Of a stretch of DNA of 47,359 nt, positions 38,984 to 44,572 are shown one piece after another. This stretch comes from a virus: positions 1-47,359 of IMG/VR virus record IMGVR_UViG_3300049794_000002. One strand, given 5' to 3'. Both the position numbers and the translations under genes were made by a program. The notes under the pieces are model-generated. The model ran no database searches, had not been told where the DNA came from, and was given only the letters and a program-made list of their open reading frames with translations. Numbering within the stretch: position 1 is the first letter of the stretch; each line of letters begins with the position of its first letter.

Positions 38984-39011
38984 GCTGGCAGGGTGGGCAT
39001 ACCCTGCCAGC
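38984..39011 (+). other. GC-rich intergenic hairpin, cassette 9
   Basis: GCTGGCAGGGT pairs with ACCCTGCCAGC. CGGGCTTTCC precedes it and ATGGCCAACTAG follows at 39016-39027, both as in cassette 8. Confidence 0.65.
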
Positions 39012-39031
39012 ATGGATGGCCAACTAGGGAT

Positions 39032-39083
39032 GATCATTTAGAGGGATGATCGACTAAGAGGGGTTGGTCAAGAGGGAGAGATC
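39032..39083 (+). promoter_or_regulatory. Three overlapping AGAGGG-loop elements before gene 39084
   Basis: GATCAT/ATGATC enclose TTAGAGGG (39032-39051). GATCGAC/GTTGGTC enclose TAAGAGGG (39048-39069). GGTC/GATC enclose AAGAGGGAGA (39066-39083), ending at the ATG. Neighbouring stems share bases, so only some can form at once, as in a switch. Confidence 0.55.
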
Positions 39084-39284
39084 ATGGACTACAACGAAGC
39101 AACCAGACCGAGGCAGCTTCCTTACCCTGGTGGAAGTCCCACCCCAACACTGCCTGCGCAGCACCACGCAACCAGCACTGTCCACGTGATCGAGGAACAC
39201 TGGGCTGGTCACGGCCAAGCTGGTTTTGATCTGGCTGACCGTGGTCCTGGTGGCCTTGGTGATTCTCAACATCGCTACTGGTGA
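39084..39284 (+). CDS. Small membrane protein, N-terminal frame (probably frameshifted)
   Basis: This frame ends at 39284 as a 66-aa product whose second half looks like a shadow frame. In the +1 frame the sequence reads LVTAKLVLIWLTVVLVALVI then LNIATGDYLVLRGMQAL, a clear membrane helix, up to a TAG at 39334-39336. Removing one G from GGG at 39202-39204 joins the two as HWLVTAKL and gives a protein of about 83 residues. A homopolymer error or a +1 shift would explain this. Confidence 0.5.
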   Translation: MDYNEATRPRQLPYPGGSPTPTLPAQHHATSTVHVIEEHWAGHGQAGFDLADRGPGGLGDSQHRYW

Positions 39285-39336
39285 CTACCTGGTGCTCAGG
39301 GGCATGCAAGCGCTCAACGAGATCAACACCCGCTAG
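39205..39336 (+). pseudogene. Membrane-helix frame belonging to gene 39084
   Basis: The frame has no start codon at a sensible place after an in-frame TGA at 39187-39189. Its sequence is a textbook transmembrane segment plus a polar tail (MQALNEINTR). It reads best as the C-terminal half of the frame that begins at 39084. Confidence 0.45.
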
Positions 39337-39344
39337 TCACCAAG

Positions 39345-39377
39345 AGCCGGGCCCGCCAGAGGGTGGCGGGCCCGGCT
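39345..39377 (+). other. GC-rich hairpin whose loop is AGAGGGT
   Basis: AGCCGGGCCCGCC (39345-39357) pairs with GGCGGGCCCGGCT (39365-39377). The loop carries the AGAGGG motif, so this single structure combines the two hairpin classes of the cassettes. Confidence 0.6.
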
Positions 39378-39404
39378 GTCATGCCAAGAGAGGGAAGAGG
39401 CATC

Positions 39405-40076
39405 ATGCGTGTTCAAAAGGCTGGGCCAACACTGGCTGCACTGTCGGCTAGCTTCATGCTGGCCTGTGGGTCAGCCCAGGCGGCCACCACAACAACCACC
39501 ACCGAGCTTTACATGGTCGGGGACTCCATCACTGACGGAATGGGCGTGTACGTGGACTACAACCGCACCTACGCCCATGTGACAGAGGACAGGGTGTTGG
39601 GTTCGAACCATGACCGGGCCCAGACTGTGGGTCACTCGTCGCAGTGTCTTGTGGCGGTCGATTGCGGCTACCCGACTCGACTGTTGGACTCCTGGGGGCC
39701 TGAGGTCGTCAACGCCAGCCCCACCCCCACAACGGTCGTGTTGGAGATCGGAACCAACGACCTGGGCAATGGGGCCAGTGCCGGGGACCTTGAGGCCGGG
39801 TTTGGCCAGTTGGTCAGTCAGGCTTCAGCTAAGGGAATCAGGGTGATCGTGGGGACCATCCCACCGAGGGGCGTTGTGCCGGCGTGGGAGCCGGTACGGC
39901 AGGCCCTCAATACGTGGATCCGAGCCACCTACGGGCTCAACGTGGCCGACTTTGACGCTGTTTTGACGGACGGTCAGGGGGCCATGTTGACGATGTTGGA
40001 CGAGGATGGCATCCACCCGAACAAGTACGGGCAGGCCAACATGGCTTACGCTGTTCCCCTGGGACAGGTGGTCTAG
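39405..40076 (+). CDS. Secreted SGNH/GDSL hydrolase, 223 aa
   Basis: ATG 39405 lies after a hairpin (ATGCC/GGCAT, 39381-39403) that holds the ribosome-binding site. The first 26 residues form a Sec signal peptide (LAALSASFMLACGSAQA); an AQA cleavage is plausible and MLAC resembles a weak lipobox. The SGNH blocks are present: GDSITDG with Ser41, IGTND with Asn118, and DEDGIHPN with Asp201 and His204. The family contains esterases and deacetylases that act on acylated glycans and lipids. A phage-made exported enzyme could change the host envelope, but the substrate is unknown. Confidence 0.8.
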   Translation: MRVQKAGPTLAALSASFMLACGSAQAATTTTTTELYMVGDSITDGMGVYVDYNRTYAHVTEDRVLGSNHDRAQTVGHSSQCLVAVDCGYPTRLLDSWGPEVVNASPTPTTVVLEIGTNDLGNGASAGDLEAGFGQLVSQASAKGIRVIVGTIPPRGVVPAWEPVRQALNTWIRATYGLNVADFDAVLTDGQGAMLTMLDEDGIHPNKYGQANMAYAVPLGQVV

Positions 40077-40093
40077 GACCTTAGAGGGGGTTC
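40076..40093 (+). promoter_or_regulatory. Ribosome-binding hairpin, TTAGAGGG loop (gene 40099)
   Basis: GGACC (40076-40080) pairs with GGTTC (40089-40093; one G-U) around TTAGAGGG. The first base is the last base of the previous stop codon. Confidence 0.6.
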
Positions 40094-40098
40094 GACCA

Positions 40099-40284
40099 AT
40101 GGAAATTTTTCGGGCCATCATCGAGCTAGAGAGCTTGGCGTTTCGGGCTGACCGGGACAAGGAGTTGCAAGAGGCACTGTCCAAGATCAAGAACGCCCTG
40201 AACCACGACGCGACCTCAGGCACCATTGTTGACACTAACGGGGACCACGTGGGTTCGTGGCGGGTTGGAGAGGTGGACAAGTGA
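40099..40284 (+). CDS. Hypothetical helical protein, 61 aa
   Basis: The sequence MEIFRAIIELESLAFRADRD and KELQEALSKIKNALNHD forms a likely helical hairpin. A short beta tail follows. It overlaps the next gene by a GTGA. No family is recognised. Confidence 0.65.
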   Translation: MEIFRAIIELESLAFRADRDKELQEALSKIKNALNHDATSGTIVDTNGDHVGSWRVGEVDK

Positions 40285-40397
40285 GACCCCTGTTGAACCT
40301 TGCGTTTGGCGGGCGCTTCCGGCGCGCCGCGTTCATCGGTGTTTGCGTTTGTGTCTACCTTGGGGTAGACAAGCTCTACCAGATGATCACCAACTGA
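40281..40397 (+). CDS. 38-aa membrane peptide
   Basis: The GTG start overlaps the previous stop. The product has a basic start (RPLLNLAFGGRFRRAAF), a short hydrophobic stretch (IGVCVCVYLGV) and a polar end. It is too small for a domain call. Confidence 0.5.
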   Translation: MRPLLNLAFGGRFRRAAFIGVCVCVYLGVDKLYQMITN

Positions 40398-40408
40398 AGG
40401 ACTAGCTT

Positions 40409-40432
40409 GGCAGGCAGCTAACACTGCCTGCC
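40409..40432 (+). other. GC-rich intergenic hairpin, cassette 10
   Basis: GGCAGGCAG pairs with CTGCCTGCC around CTAACA, after ACTAGCTT. No T-tract. Confidence 0.6.
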
Positions 40433-40436
40433 TTGC

Positions 40437-40459
40437 GGGTCAGTTAGAGGGACTGGCTC
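40437..40459 (+). promoter_or_regulatory. Loop hairpin, TAGAGGG loop, 8-bp stem
   Basis: GGGTCAGT (40437-40444) pairs with ACTGGCTC (40452-40459), two G-U pairs, around TAGAGGG. GCTCT overlapping its end (40456-40460) could instead pair with AGAGC at 40484-40488 near the next ribosome-binding site. Confidence 0.6.
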
Positions 40460-40491
40460 TAGAGGGACGCACTAACGAAGGAGAGAGCAAG

Positions 40492-41049
40492 ATGGTTACG
40501 CGGTACATGGCAATCATCCATGACGACTTTACCGGGGTCGAGATCAAGCCGGAACGTGTGGAAGCCGTCAAGGTGGAAATCGGCGGTGTGATGGTCGAGC
40601 TGGACCTGGACAAGTCCAACCCCATGTTCGGGTCGCTCAAGACTGCCCACAGCAAGGGGCGGCCGGTCGGCAAGAACGGCAGCGTCAGGCCCATCAAGTC
40701 GGCTCGTAGCGTCGTCAAGGCCACCAACGCCAGCACGGCAGCCAAGAGCACCAAGGCTGTCAGTGTGACCACAGTGGAGGCCAAGGCCAGGGAGTGGGCC
40801 AAGGGTCATGGGTTCACCAAACTTCCCCCACGCCTTCCTCGTGAGGTCATAGACGCTTTCAACGCCAAGAAGCCAGACCTGATGCCGGACCGGTTCAACC
40901 CCGCCGTCGTCCAGGCCCCCAGGCAGCCCGTGAAGGCATCACGTGACCGGGCCAACCTGGACATGACAGAGGGCACCAGAACGAGGGTAAGGGCAGCCAA
41001 GAAGGCACCAGCAACCAGGGCGGCATTCCAGGAAGCCAACGTTGGGTAA
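40492..41049 (+). CDS. Lsr2-like nucleoid-associated / xenogeneic-silencer-type protein, 185 aa
   Basis: Residues 5-50 (MAIIHDDFTGVEIKPERVEA, VKVEIGGVMVELDLDKSN) resemble the N-terminal dimerisation domain of Lsr2. Residues 96-126 (KAREWAKGHGFTKLPPRLP then REVIDAFNAKKPD) resemble its C-terminal DNA-binding domain, except that the RGR loop reads PPRLPRE. Lsr2 binds A+T-rich DNA and silences foreign genes in actinobacteria. Phage cop­ies may silence their own genes during lysogeny or block the host protein. A basic, Ala-rich tail of about 55 residues is extra compared with host Lsr2. Confidence 0.75.
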   Translation: MVTRYMAIIHDDFTGVEIKPERVEAVKVEIGGVMVELDLDKSNPMFGSLKTAHSKGRPVGKNGSVRPIKSARSVVKATNASTAAKSTKAVSVTTVEAKAREWAKGHGFTKLPPRLPREVIDAFNAKKPDLMPDRFNPAVVQAPRQPVKASRDRANLDMTEGTRTRVRAAKKAPATRAAFQEANVG

Positions 41050-41058
41050 GGGGGCCAC

Positions 41059-41469
41059 ATGCCTTCTAACAGACCAGAGATGAGCATGGGCGAGGCTTTG
41101 AGCCTCGCCCAGCTTGTTTCTAAATTCGACAGTACCGGCCGTAAGGCCATGGCTCCTTTCCTTGAGGGTGGGGAGTCTGTTCGTGAGTGGATGCCCAAAT
41201 TTCGCCGTGCAGTCAAGTTCTACCTGCAAGACCCCAAGGCACCAATCGTCAAGGCCACACACCGTAAGAGGCTCCAAGACTGGGCAACCACCTACGGCAT
41301 AGAGTCCTCCAAGAATGGTGACCTGAAAACCAACCGGGTTCGTGGCTCGTTCACTGACCCCCAGTACGAAGACCTCATTCAGGCGGCCGAGCTGGTGGGC
41401 AAGTCGGTGAGTGACTTTCTGGTGGACGCGGCTATGCGTGAGGTCAACAGATTGAGAGGGGCAGCATGA
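41059..41469 (+). CDS. Ribbon-helix-helix-like (DUF1778-type) regulator, 136 aa
   Basis: The C-terminal 40 residues (SFTDPQYEDLIQAAELVGKS, VSDFLVDAAMREVNRL) match the antitoxin-like ribbon-helix-helix pattern. The N-terminal 90 residues include a basic helical part (RKAMAPFLEGGESVREWMPK). The start ATG 41059 follows GGGTAAGGGGG. It overlaps the 80-aa gene by ATGA. Together the two could be a regulator pair or a toxin-antitoxin-like unit, although no toxin fold is recognised. Confidence 0.6.
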   Translation: MPSNRPEMSMGEALSLAQLVSKFDSTGRKAMAPFLEGGESVREWMPKFRRAVKFYLQDPKAPIVKATHRKRLQDWATTYGIESSKNGDLKTNRVRGSFTDPQYEDLIQAAELVGKSVSDFLVDAAMREVNRLRGAA

Positions 41470-41708
41470 CTGTTCACACGTTTTGGTTAGTGCTTGACCG
41501 TGACCCCACCGACAGCGAGCTAGAAGACCTGTTCGAGGCTGGTTGCGATGACGCGGGGTTTTCCACAGACCCCACTACCTCTGTCGCCAACTTTGACCGC
41601 GAGGCCGAATCATTCGAGGAGGCCGTGCAGTCGGCTACCCAACAAGTGGAGTCGGTTGGAGGTCTGAAGGTGGTCAGGGTTACGACGGAATGGCCGGAGG
41701 CAGCATGA
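41466..41708 (+). CDS. Small acidic protein, 80 aa
   Basis: The pattern MTVHTFWLVLDRDPTDSELE and DREAESFEEAVQSATQQVES looks like a ferredoxin-like alpha/beta fold of a small phage family. The gene overlaps both neighbours by ATGA, so it is translated with the ribbon-helix-helix gene and the next one. The function is unknown. Confidence 0.65.
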   Translation: MTVHTFWLVLDRDPTDSELEDLFEAGCDDAGFSTDPTTSVANFDREAESFEEAVQSATQQVESVGGLKVVRVTTEWPEAA

Positions 41709-41998
41709 GCAAGAAGCTAGTCGAGTGGTACCGCGAATATCACCTGAAGACGGGGCAGGTCATCAACGAGTACCTTATCGGGATGGGGGCAGACGGGGGG
41801 CCCTACGAGATCATCACCGAAGAGGACGAACAACAGATAGCACATAGAATGGAAGATCATACTACCGTGACCATTGCGGACTTCCCCAAGCCAACGCCCG
41901 GGGTGCCAACCGAGCCGCTTGCGGTATGGGTGGTGCGTTGTGATGAGATCGTGGCGGTCCGTCAGTACATGGTTGAGAGGGACGAGGAGACGACGTGA
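41705..41998 (+). CDS. Hypothetical protein, 97 aa
   Basis: ATG 41705 overlaps the previous stop; an ATG at 41690 is the alternative. The sequence is acidic and mixed alpha/beta (YHLKTGQVINEYLIGMGADG). It is the last gene of the accessory operon and ends just before the terminator. Confidence 0.6.
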   Translation: MSKKLVEWYREYHLKTGQVINEYLIGMGADGGPYEIITEEDEQQIAHRMEDHTTVTIADFPKPTPGVPTEPLAVWVVRCDEIVAVRQYMVERDEETT

Positions 41999-42009
41999 GG
42001 GAACACCAG

Positions 42010-42045
42010 AAACGGCCGGGCATTAGCCCGGCCGTTTCTTTTTGT
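42010..42045 (+). terminator. Intrinsic terminator of the accessory operon
   Basis: AAACGGCCGGGC (42010-42021) pairs with GCCCGGCCGTTT (42026-42037) around ATTA and is followed by CTTTTTGT. It is a textbook terminator for the rightward operon at the point where it meets the leftward early operon. Confidence 0.85.
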
Positions 42046-42328
42046 CCTGACCCCCCGTGCGAAGGTCCATTGGACTATTCAGTTGGATGCGATGTCGCGC
42101 ACTGGTACTAGTGTGACTGGTGGGGCTGGTGTTGCTGGTGTGGTTGGCTCACTGTCACCCGTTCGGGTGACAAGGTTCCCTTGGTCTACCCTTGGATCTG
42201 GCATAACCCAGACTCCAACCGGTGACAGGCCACACGTAATAGCCAAACAAGACCTGCCACCTGAGCCACACTGCCTGTCGTTCCTCGGGGGGTGTGTTGT
42301 CGACAAGCTCCTTGCTCTGGTGGCTCAC
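42046..42328. other. Gap at the meeting of rightward and leftward operons
   Basis: A hairpin GTCACCC/GGGTGAC around GTTC lies at about 42155-42172. A leftward frame of 75 residues from TTG 42306 (STTHPPRNDRQCGSGGRSC...) is possible but has a badly spaced ribosome-binding site. I treat it as uncertain. Confidence 0.3.
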
Positions 42329-42487
42329 TCATCTGGCTCTACAGAGGTACACGCGCCCGTACTCGATACACACATCACCAACGTCCCCGTCACAGTCGCA
42401 CCCCTCCGTTGCAACATCCATTTTGTCGGCGTCGGGGCGTTCCGCTTTTAGTTCGTTCAGGGTTGACAGTAGTTCGTCTAGAGTCAT
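42329..42487 (-). CDS. Small Cys-rich acidic protein, 52 aa
   Basis: The sequence MTLDELLSTLNELKAERPDA is followed by ATEGCDCDGDVGDVC and YGRVYLCR. The four cysteines could bind zinc. Starts at 42496 or a GTG at 42529 are possible; I chose the natural-looking MTLDELL start. It is the last clear gene of the leftward early operon. Confidence 0.55.
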   Translation of the reverse strand: MTLDELLSTLNELKAERPDADKMDVATEGCDCDGDVGDVCIEYGRVYLCRAR

Positions 42488-42512
42488 CGGTCGCATCGCT
42501 CCGGTCAGGTCC

Positions 42513-43244
42513 CTAGCCAACTTCACCACCCACCAGTTCTGTCGCCCCTACGGGGCTCTCAGGGCCCTTTACGGGCCCTTCCTGATAATCCTTGGTTACG
42601 TCCTCCGCCCATGGGATTTGACCCCCCAACAGGTCTGACAGTCTACGTAGTGCCTTACGGTACCGCCTCCATGCTGTGAGACCATCCCACCCTTTGACCT
42701 CGGCGTGTCCGTTCAACGTGGCACCTTGCTCACCATGGACAGCCCACAACAGTTCAAAGTCAGCGTTGCCGATCAGTTCTAGGGCTCGACGGACATCCGC
42801 GATCATGGTTTCCCACTCCATGGTCAGCTCAGCCTTACCCTTAACCTCCTCGGTTCCCTTAACGGGCGCCTCGGAGTCATGGTCGAACACGTCCGGTAAC
42901 AGACGCTTGAGGACTTCTGGTGAATAAAAAAATTCGTCCTCAATCTCGTAACCCAGGGCTTGGGCTTTCACCTTGCGGGCGTAACGTTCCCCGATGGTCC
43001 ATAGTCGCCTGTTCCTGAACCACCATGGGGCAGCCCATAACCGGGCTGCCCTTTTTTCGTCTTCAAGGCACCACCCGGTTAGTTCCTGCTTAAAGTCGTC
43101 ATATTCAACGTACCCCTTGTACTTCTTGGCCAGGTTGGAGCTGATCTTCAGAAGGTCAAGGTCAACCCACCACTCCACACGTTCATCCCTCATGTAGAAC
43201 GTAGGCGAACCAACCTTGCTTGGATTCACTATGTCTACCCCCAT
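42513..43244 (-). CDS. Sigma-like or helix-turn-helix DNA-binding protein, 243 aa
   Basis: ATG 43244 follows AAGGGGAGGGGTGAGGGC; a GTG at 43271 adds nine residues. KKYKGYVEYDDFKQELTGWC resembles the core of sigma-70 region 2. The C-terminal helical part (DGLTAWRRYRKALRRLSDLL) could be a helix-turn-helix. The middle has YARKVKAQALGYEIEDEFFY, a motif I associate with similar actinobacteriophage proteins. It may redirect transcription to phage promoters. The assignment is tentative. Confidence 0.45.
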   Translation of the reverse strand: MGVDIVNPSKVGSPTFYMRDERVEWWVDLDLLKISSNLAKKYKGYVEYDDFKQELTGWCLEDEKRAARLWAAPWWFRNRRLWTIGERYARKVKAQALGYEIEDEFFYSPEVLKRLLPDVFDHDSEAPVKGTEEVKGKAELTMEWETMIADVRRALELIGNADFELLWAVHGEQGATLNGHAEVKGWDGLTAWRRYRKALRRLSDLLGGQIPWAEDVTKDYQEGPVKGPESPVGATELVGGEVG

Positions 43245-43248
43245 GCCC

Positions 43249-43527
43249 TCACCCCTCCCCTTTCGAGTCACGACGGGGGACTATCTCAGTGAGGCTCGCA
43301 TCATCCGGGACTGGAATACCCGCGTCGGTGAGAGCCTGCCTGAGGACCTGCAGATACCTCATTGAGTCGGTACGCTGCTGGTTGACCATCACGTGTACAT
43401 CTTCCGTCGCTTTACTGTTTGCTCTGATCTCCCGCCACAACAGGACGAACGCCCCGGCCATTGCAGTCACCAACAATGAGAGCGCCACAATGGCACTGCT
43501 GATTGCGGTGATGACAGCGGCGTTCAC
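43249..43527 (-). CDS. Membrane-anchored coiled-coil protein, 92 aa, holin-like
   Basis: One strong N-terminal membrane helix (VITAISSAIVALSLLVTAMA, GAFVLLW) is followed by a helical, charged domain (RTDSMRYLQVLRQALTDAG). It starts at a GTG in a GTGA overlap. The layout resembles class III-type holin-like or spanin-like proteins. However, its early-operon position argues against a lysis role. Confidence 0.5.
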   Translation of the reverse strand: MNAAVITAISSAIVALSLLVTAMAGAFVLLWREIRANSKATEDVHVMVNQQRTDSMRYLQVLRQALTDAGIPVPDDASLTEIVPRRDSKGEG

Positions 43528-43724
43528 GTCGTCCGTCCAGTGGTTGTGATCATCCCATCCTTGGAACAGACCGTACAGTAATACGTCCCGCAGACGTACT
43601 TGAACTCGTCGTCTTCCATCAGGTCACTGAACAGGATGGGTGAGTCAAAGGTTTCCACTTGGAGGTTGCGTGCCCCACAGATGGGGCACGCATAGTCCTT
43701 AGGCGGCTTTAGCTTTGTAGTCAA
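43524..43724 (-). CDS. Zinc-ribbon protein, 66 aa
   Basis: I chose TTG 43724 because GGAGGGGGAGG lies nine bases upstream. A TTG at 43793 is the other option. The protein has CPICGARNLQ and YCTVCSKDG, two Cys-x2-Cys knuckles, which make a classic zinc ribbon. The function is unknown. Confidence 0.6.
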   Translation of the reverse strand: MTTKLKPPKDYACPICGARNLQVETFDSPILFSDLMEDDEFKYVCGTYYCTVCSKDGMITTTGRTT

Positions 43725-43896
43725 AGAGAGGCACCTCCCCCTCCAACTGTGGCTTGGGTCTTGGTTCGTAAATTCTCTTGGCCAACCTGTCAAGCATGGG
43801 ACTGAGGTACCAGCCGGCCTCTTTCTTGTGCTCCGCTATGACCACCTCAGACCCATCCTCAAGGATCTTCGTTAGCCTCATGTTGTAGGTAGTCAT
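43699..43896 (-). CDS. Hypothetical small protein, 65 aa
   Basis: It has a beta-hairpin start (MTTYNMRLTKILEDGSEVVI), then a helix (LDRLAKRIYEPR). It overlaps the next gene by 26 bases and the previous one by four. No family is recognised. Confidence 0.6.
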   Translation of the reverse strand: MTTYNMRLTKILEDGSEVVIAEHKKEAGWYLSPMLDRLAKRIYEPRPKPQLEGEVPLFDYKAKAA

Positions 43897-44084
43897 GGCG
43901 TGGTCTTGTACTCGACGGTTGTGACCGTGTGCGGCCAGACCTGGTGCAGCTTGGTGAGCTTGTCCTCGTTGTAGTTTTCCTGGCGCTCAGTCAAGCCTCG
44001 GGCAATGTGGCGCCAACCGTCAACCTCGTAGGCAGGGTTCGAGGAACAGTACAGCTCGTCAAGGGTCTCAGTCTCGATGTCCAT
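43893..44084 (-). CDS. Hypothetical small protein, 63 aa
   Basis: The sequence MDIETETLDELYCSSNPAYE and the charged middle (GLTERQENYNEDKLTKLH) show no domain. It overlaps the 54-aa gene upstream by one base (TGATG). Confidence 0.6.
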   Translation of the reverse strand: MDIETETLDELYCSSNPAYEVDGWRHIARGLTERQENYNEDKLTKLHQVWPHTVTTVEYKTTP

Positions 44085-44248
44085 CAGTCGTCCGGGTGGT
44101 TGATGAGGTGCCCGAGTAGTTGAATGGTGTAGAAGAAGCCGTTACCTACGTTCTGGTCAACCAGCCTGAAGTATTCATCGGTCAGGGCCTCGGCCTCTTT
44201 CGTGTTGAGAGAGACCTCGGCCGTCAACCGGATGTTCTTGACTTCCAT
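44084..44248 (-). CDS. Hypothetical small protein, 54 aa
   Basis: The frame MEVKNIRLTAEVSLNTKEAE continues to GHLINHPDD. It has a TGATG overlap on each side, which supports translation. A strand followed by two helices is predicted. Confidence 0.55.
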   Translation of the reverse strand: MEVKNIRLTAEVSLNTKEAEALTDEYFRLVDQNVGNGFFYTIQLLGHLINHPDD

Positions 44249-44409
44249 CAGTTCTCCGGGGCCAGGTCAACGAGCTGGGCCACCAGGTCGTCAATGATTG
44301 GGAACTTGTAGGAGTCAAGCTTCTCGTACTCATTCTGTAGGTTCTTGGTCTCCTCTTCGTCCAACTCGACAAGCACACGAAGCCCCTTGGTGGCGTGTGA
44401 AACCTTCAT
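44248..44409 (-). CDS. Hypothetical small protein, 53 aa
   Basis: ATG 44409 begins MKVSHATKGLRVLVELDEEE, followed by an acidic helix (TKNLQNEYEKLDSYK). Its pattern (short strand, then helices) is like that of the 54-aa neighbour, so the two may be diverged paralogues. Confidence 0.55.
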   Translation of the reverse strand: MKVSHATKGLRVLVELDEEETKNLQNEYEKLDSYKFPIIDDLVAQLVDLAPEN

Positions 44410-44410
44410 G

Positions 44411-44572
44411 TCACTCCCCGTCCTTGGTGGCCTCAGAGATGGCCTCACTCAGCTTGGTCAGTGCATCCGCACGCTTCTGTCCCTTGGACGCCTTCTCGAT
44501 GGCGTCCGTGATTTCCAGCACCAGCAGCTCGCCAAGAGCCTTGTTGAGCTTGTCCTTCAGTACCTTATTCAT
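44411..44572 (-). CDS. Hypothetical helical protein, 53 aa
   Basis: MNKVLKDKLNKALGELLVLE and TKLSEAISEATKDGE form a helical hairpin with heptad-like spacing. It overlaps the primase stop by eight bases, so it is probably translated with primase. Confidence 0.6.
   Translation of the reverse strand: MNKVLKDKLNKALGELLVLEITDAIEKASKGQKRADALTKLSEAISEATKDGE

Noticed and set aside
35602-40432. The GC-rich intergenic hairpins as ordinary intrinsic terminators
   Set aside because: None is followed by a T-run, unlike the true terminators at 28999 and 42010, and genes continue in the same direction after each. They may still act on RNA processing or Rho-independent pausing.
41059-41708. Toxin-antitoxin pair
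   Set aside because: The ribbon-helix-helix gene resembles antitoxins, but the overlapping 80-aa protein has no known toxin features, so I do not name it as one.
42083-42451. + strand frame of 122 codons after the terminator
   Set aside because: It starts beyond a strong terminator, lacks a ribosome-binding site and overlaps the leftward Cys-rich gene.
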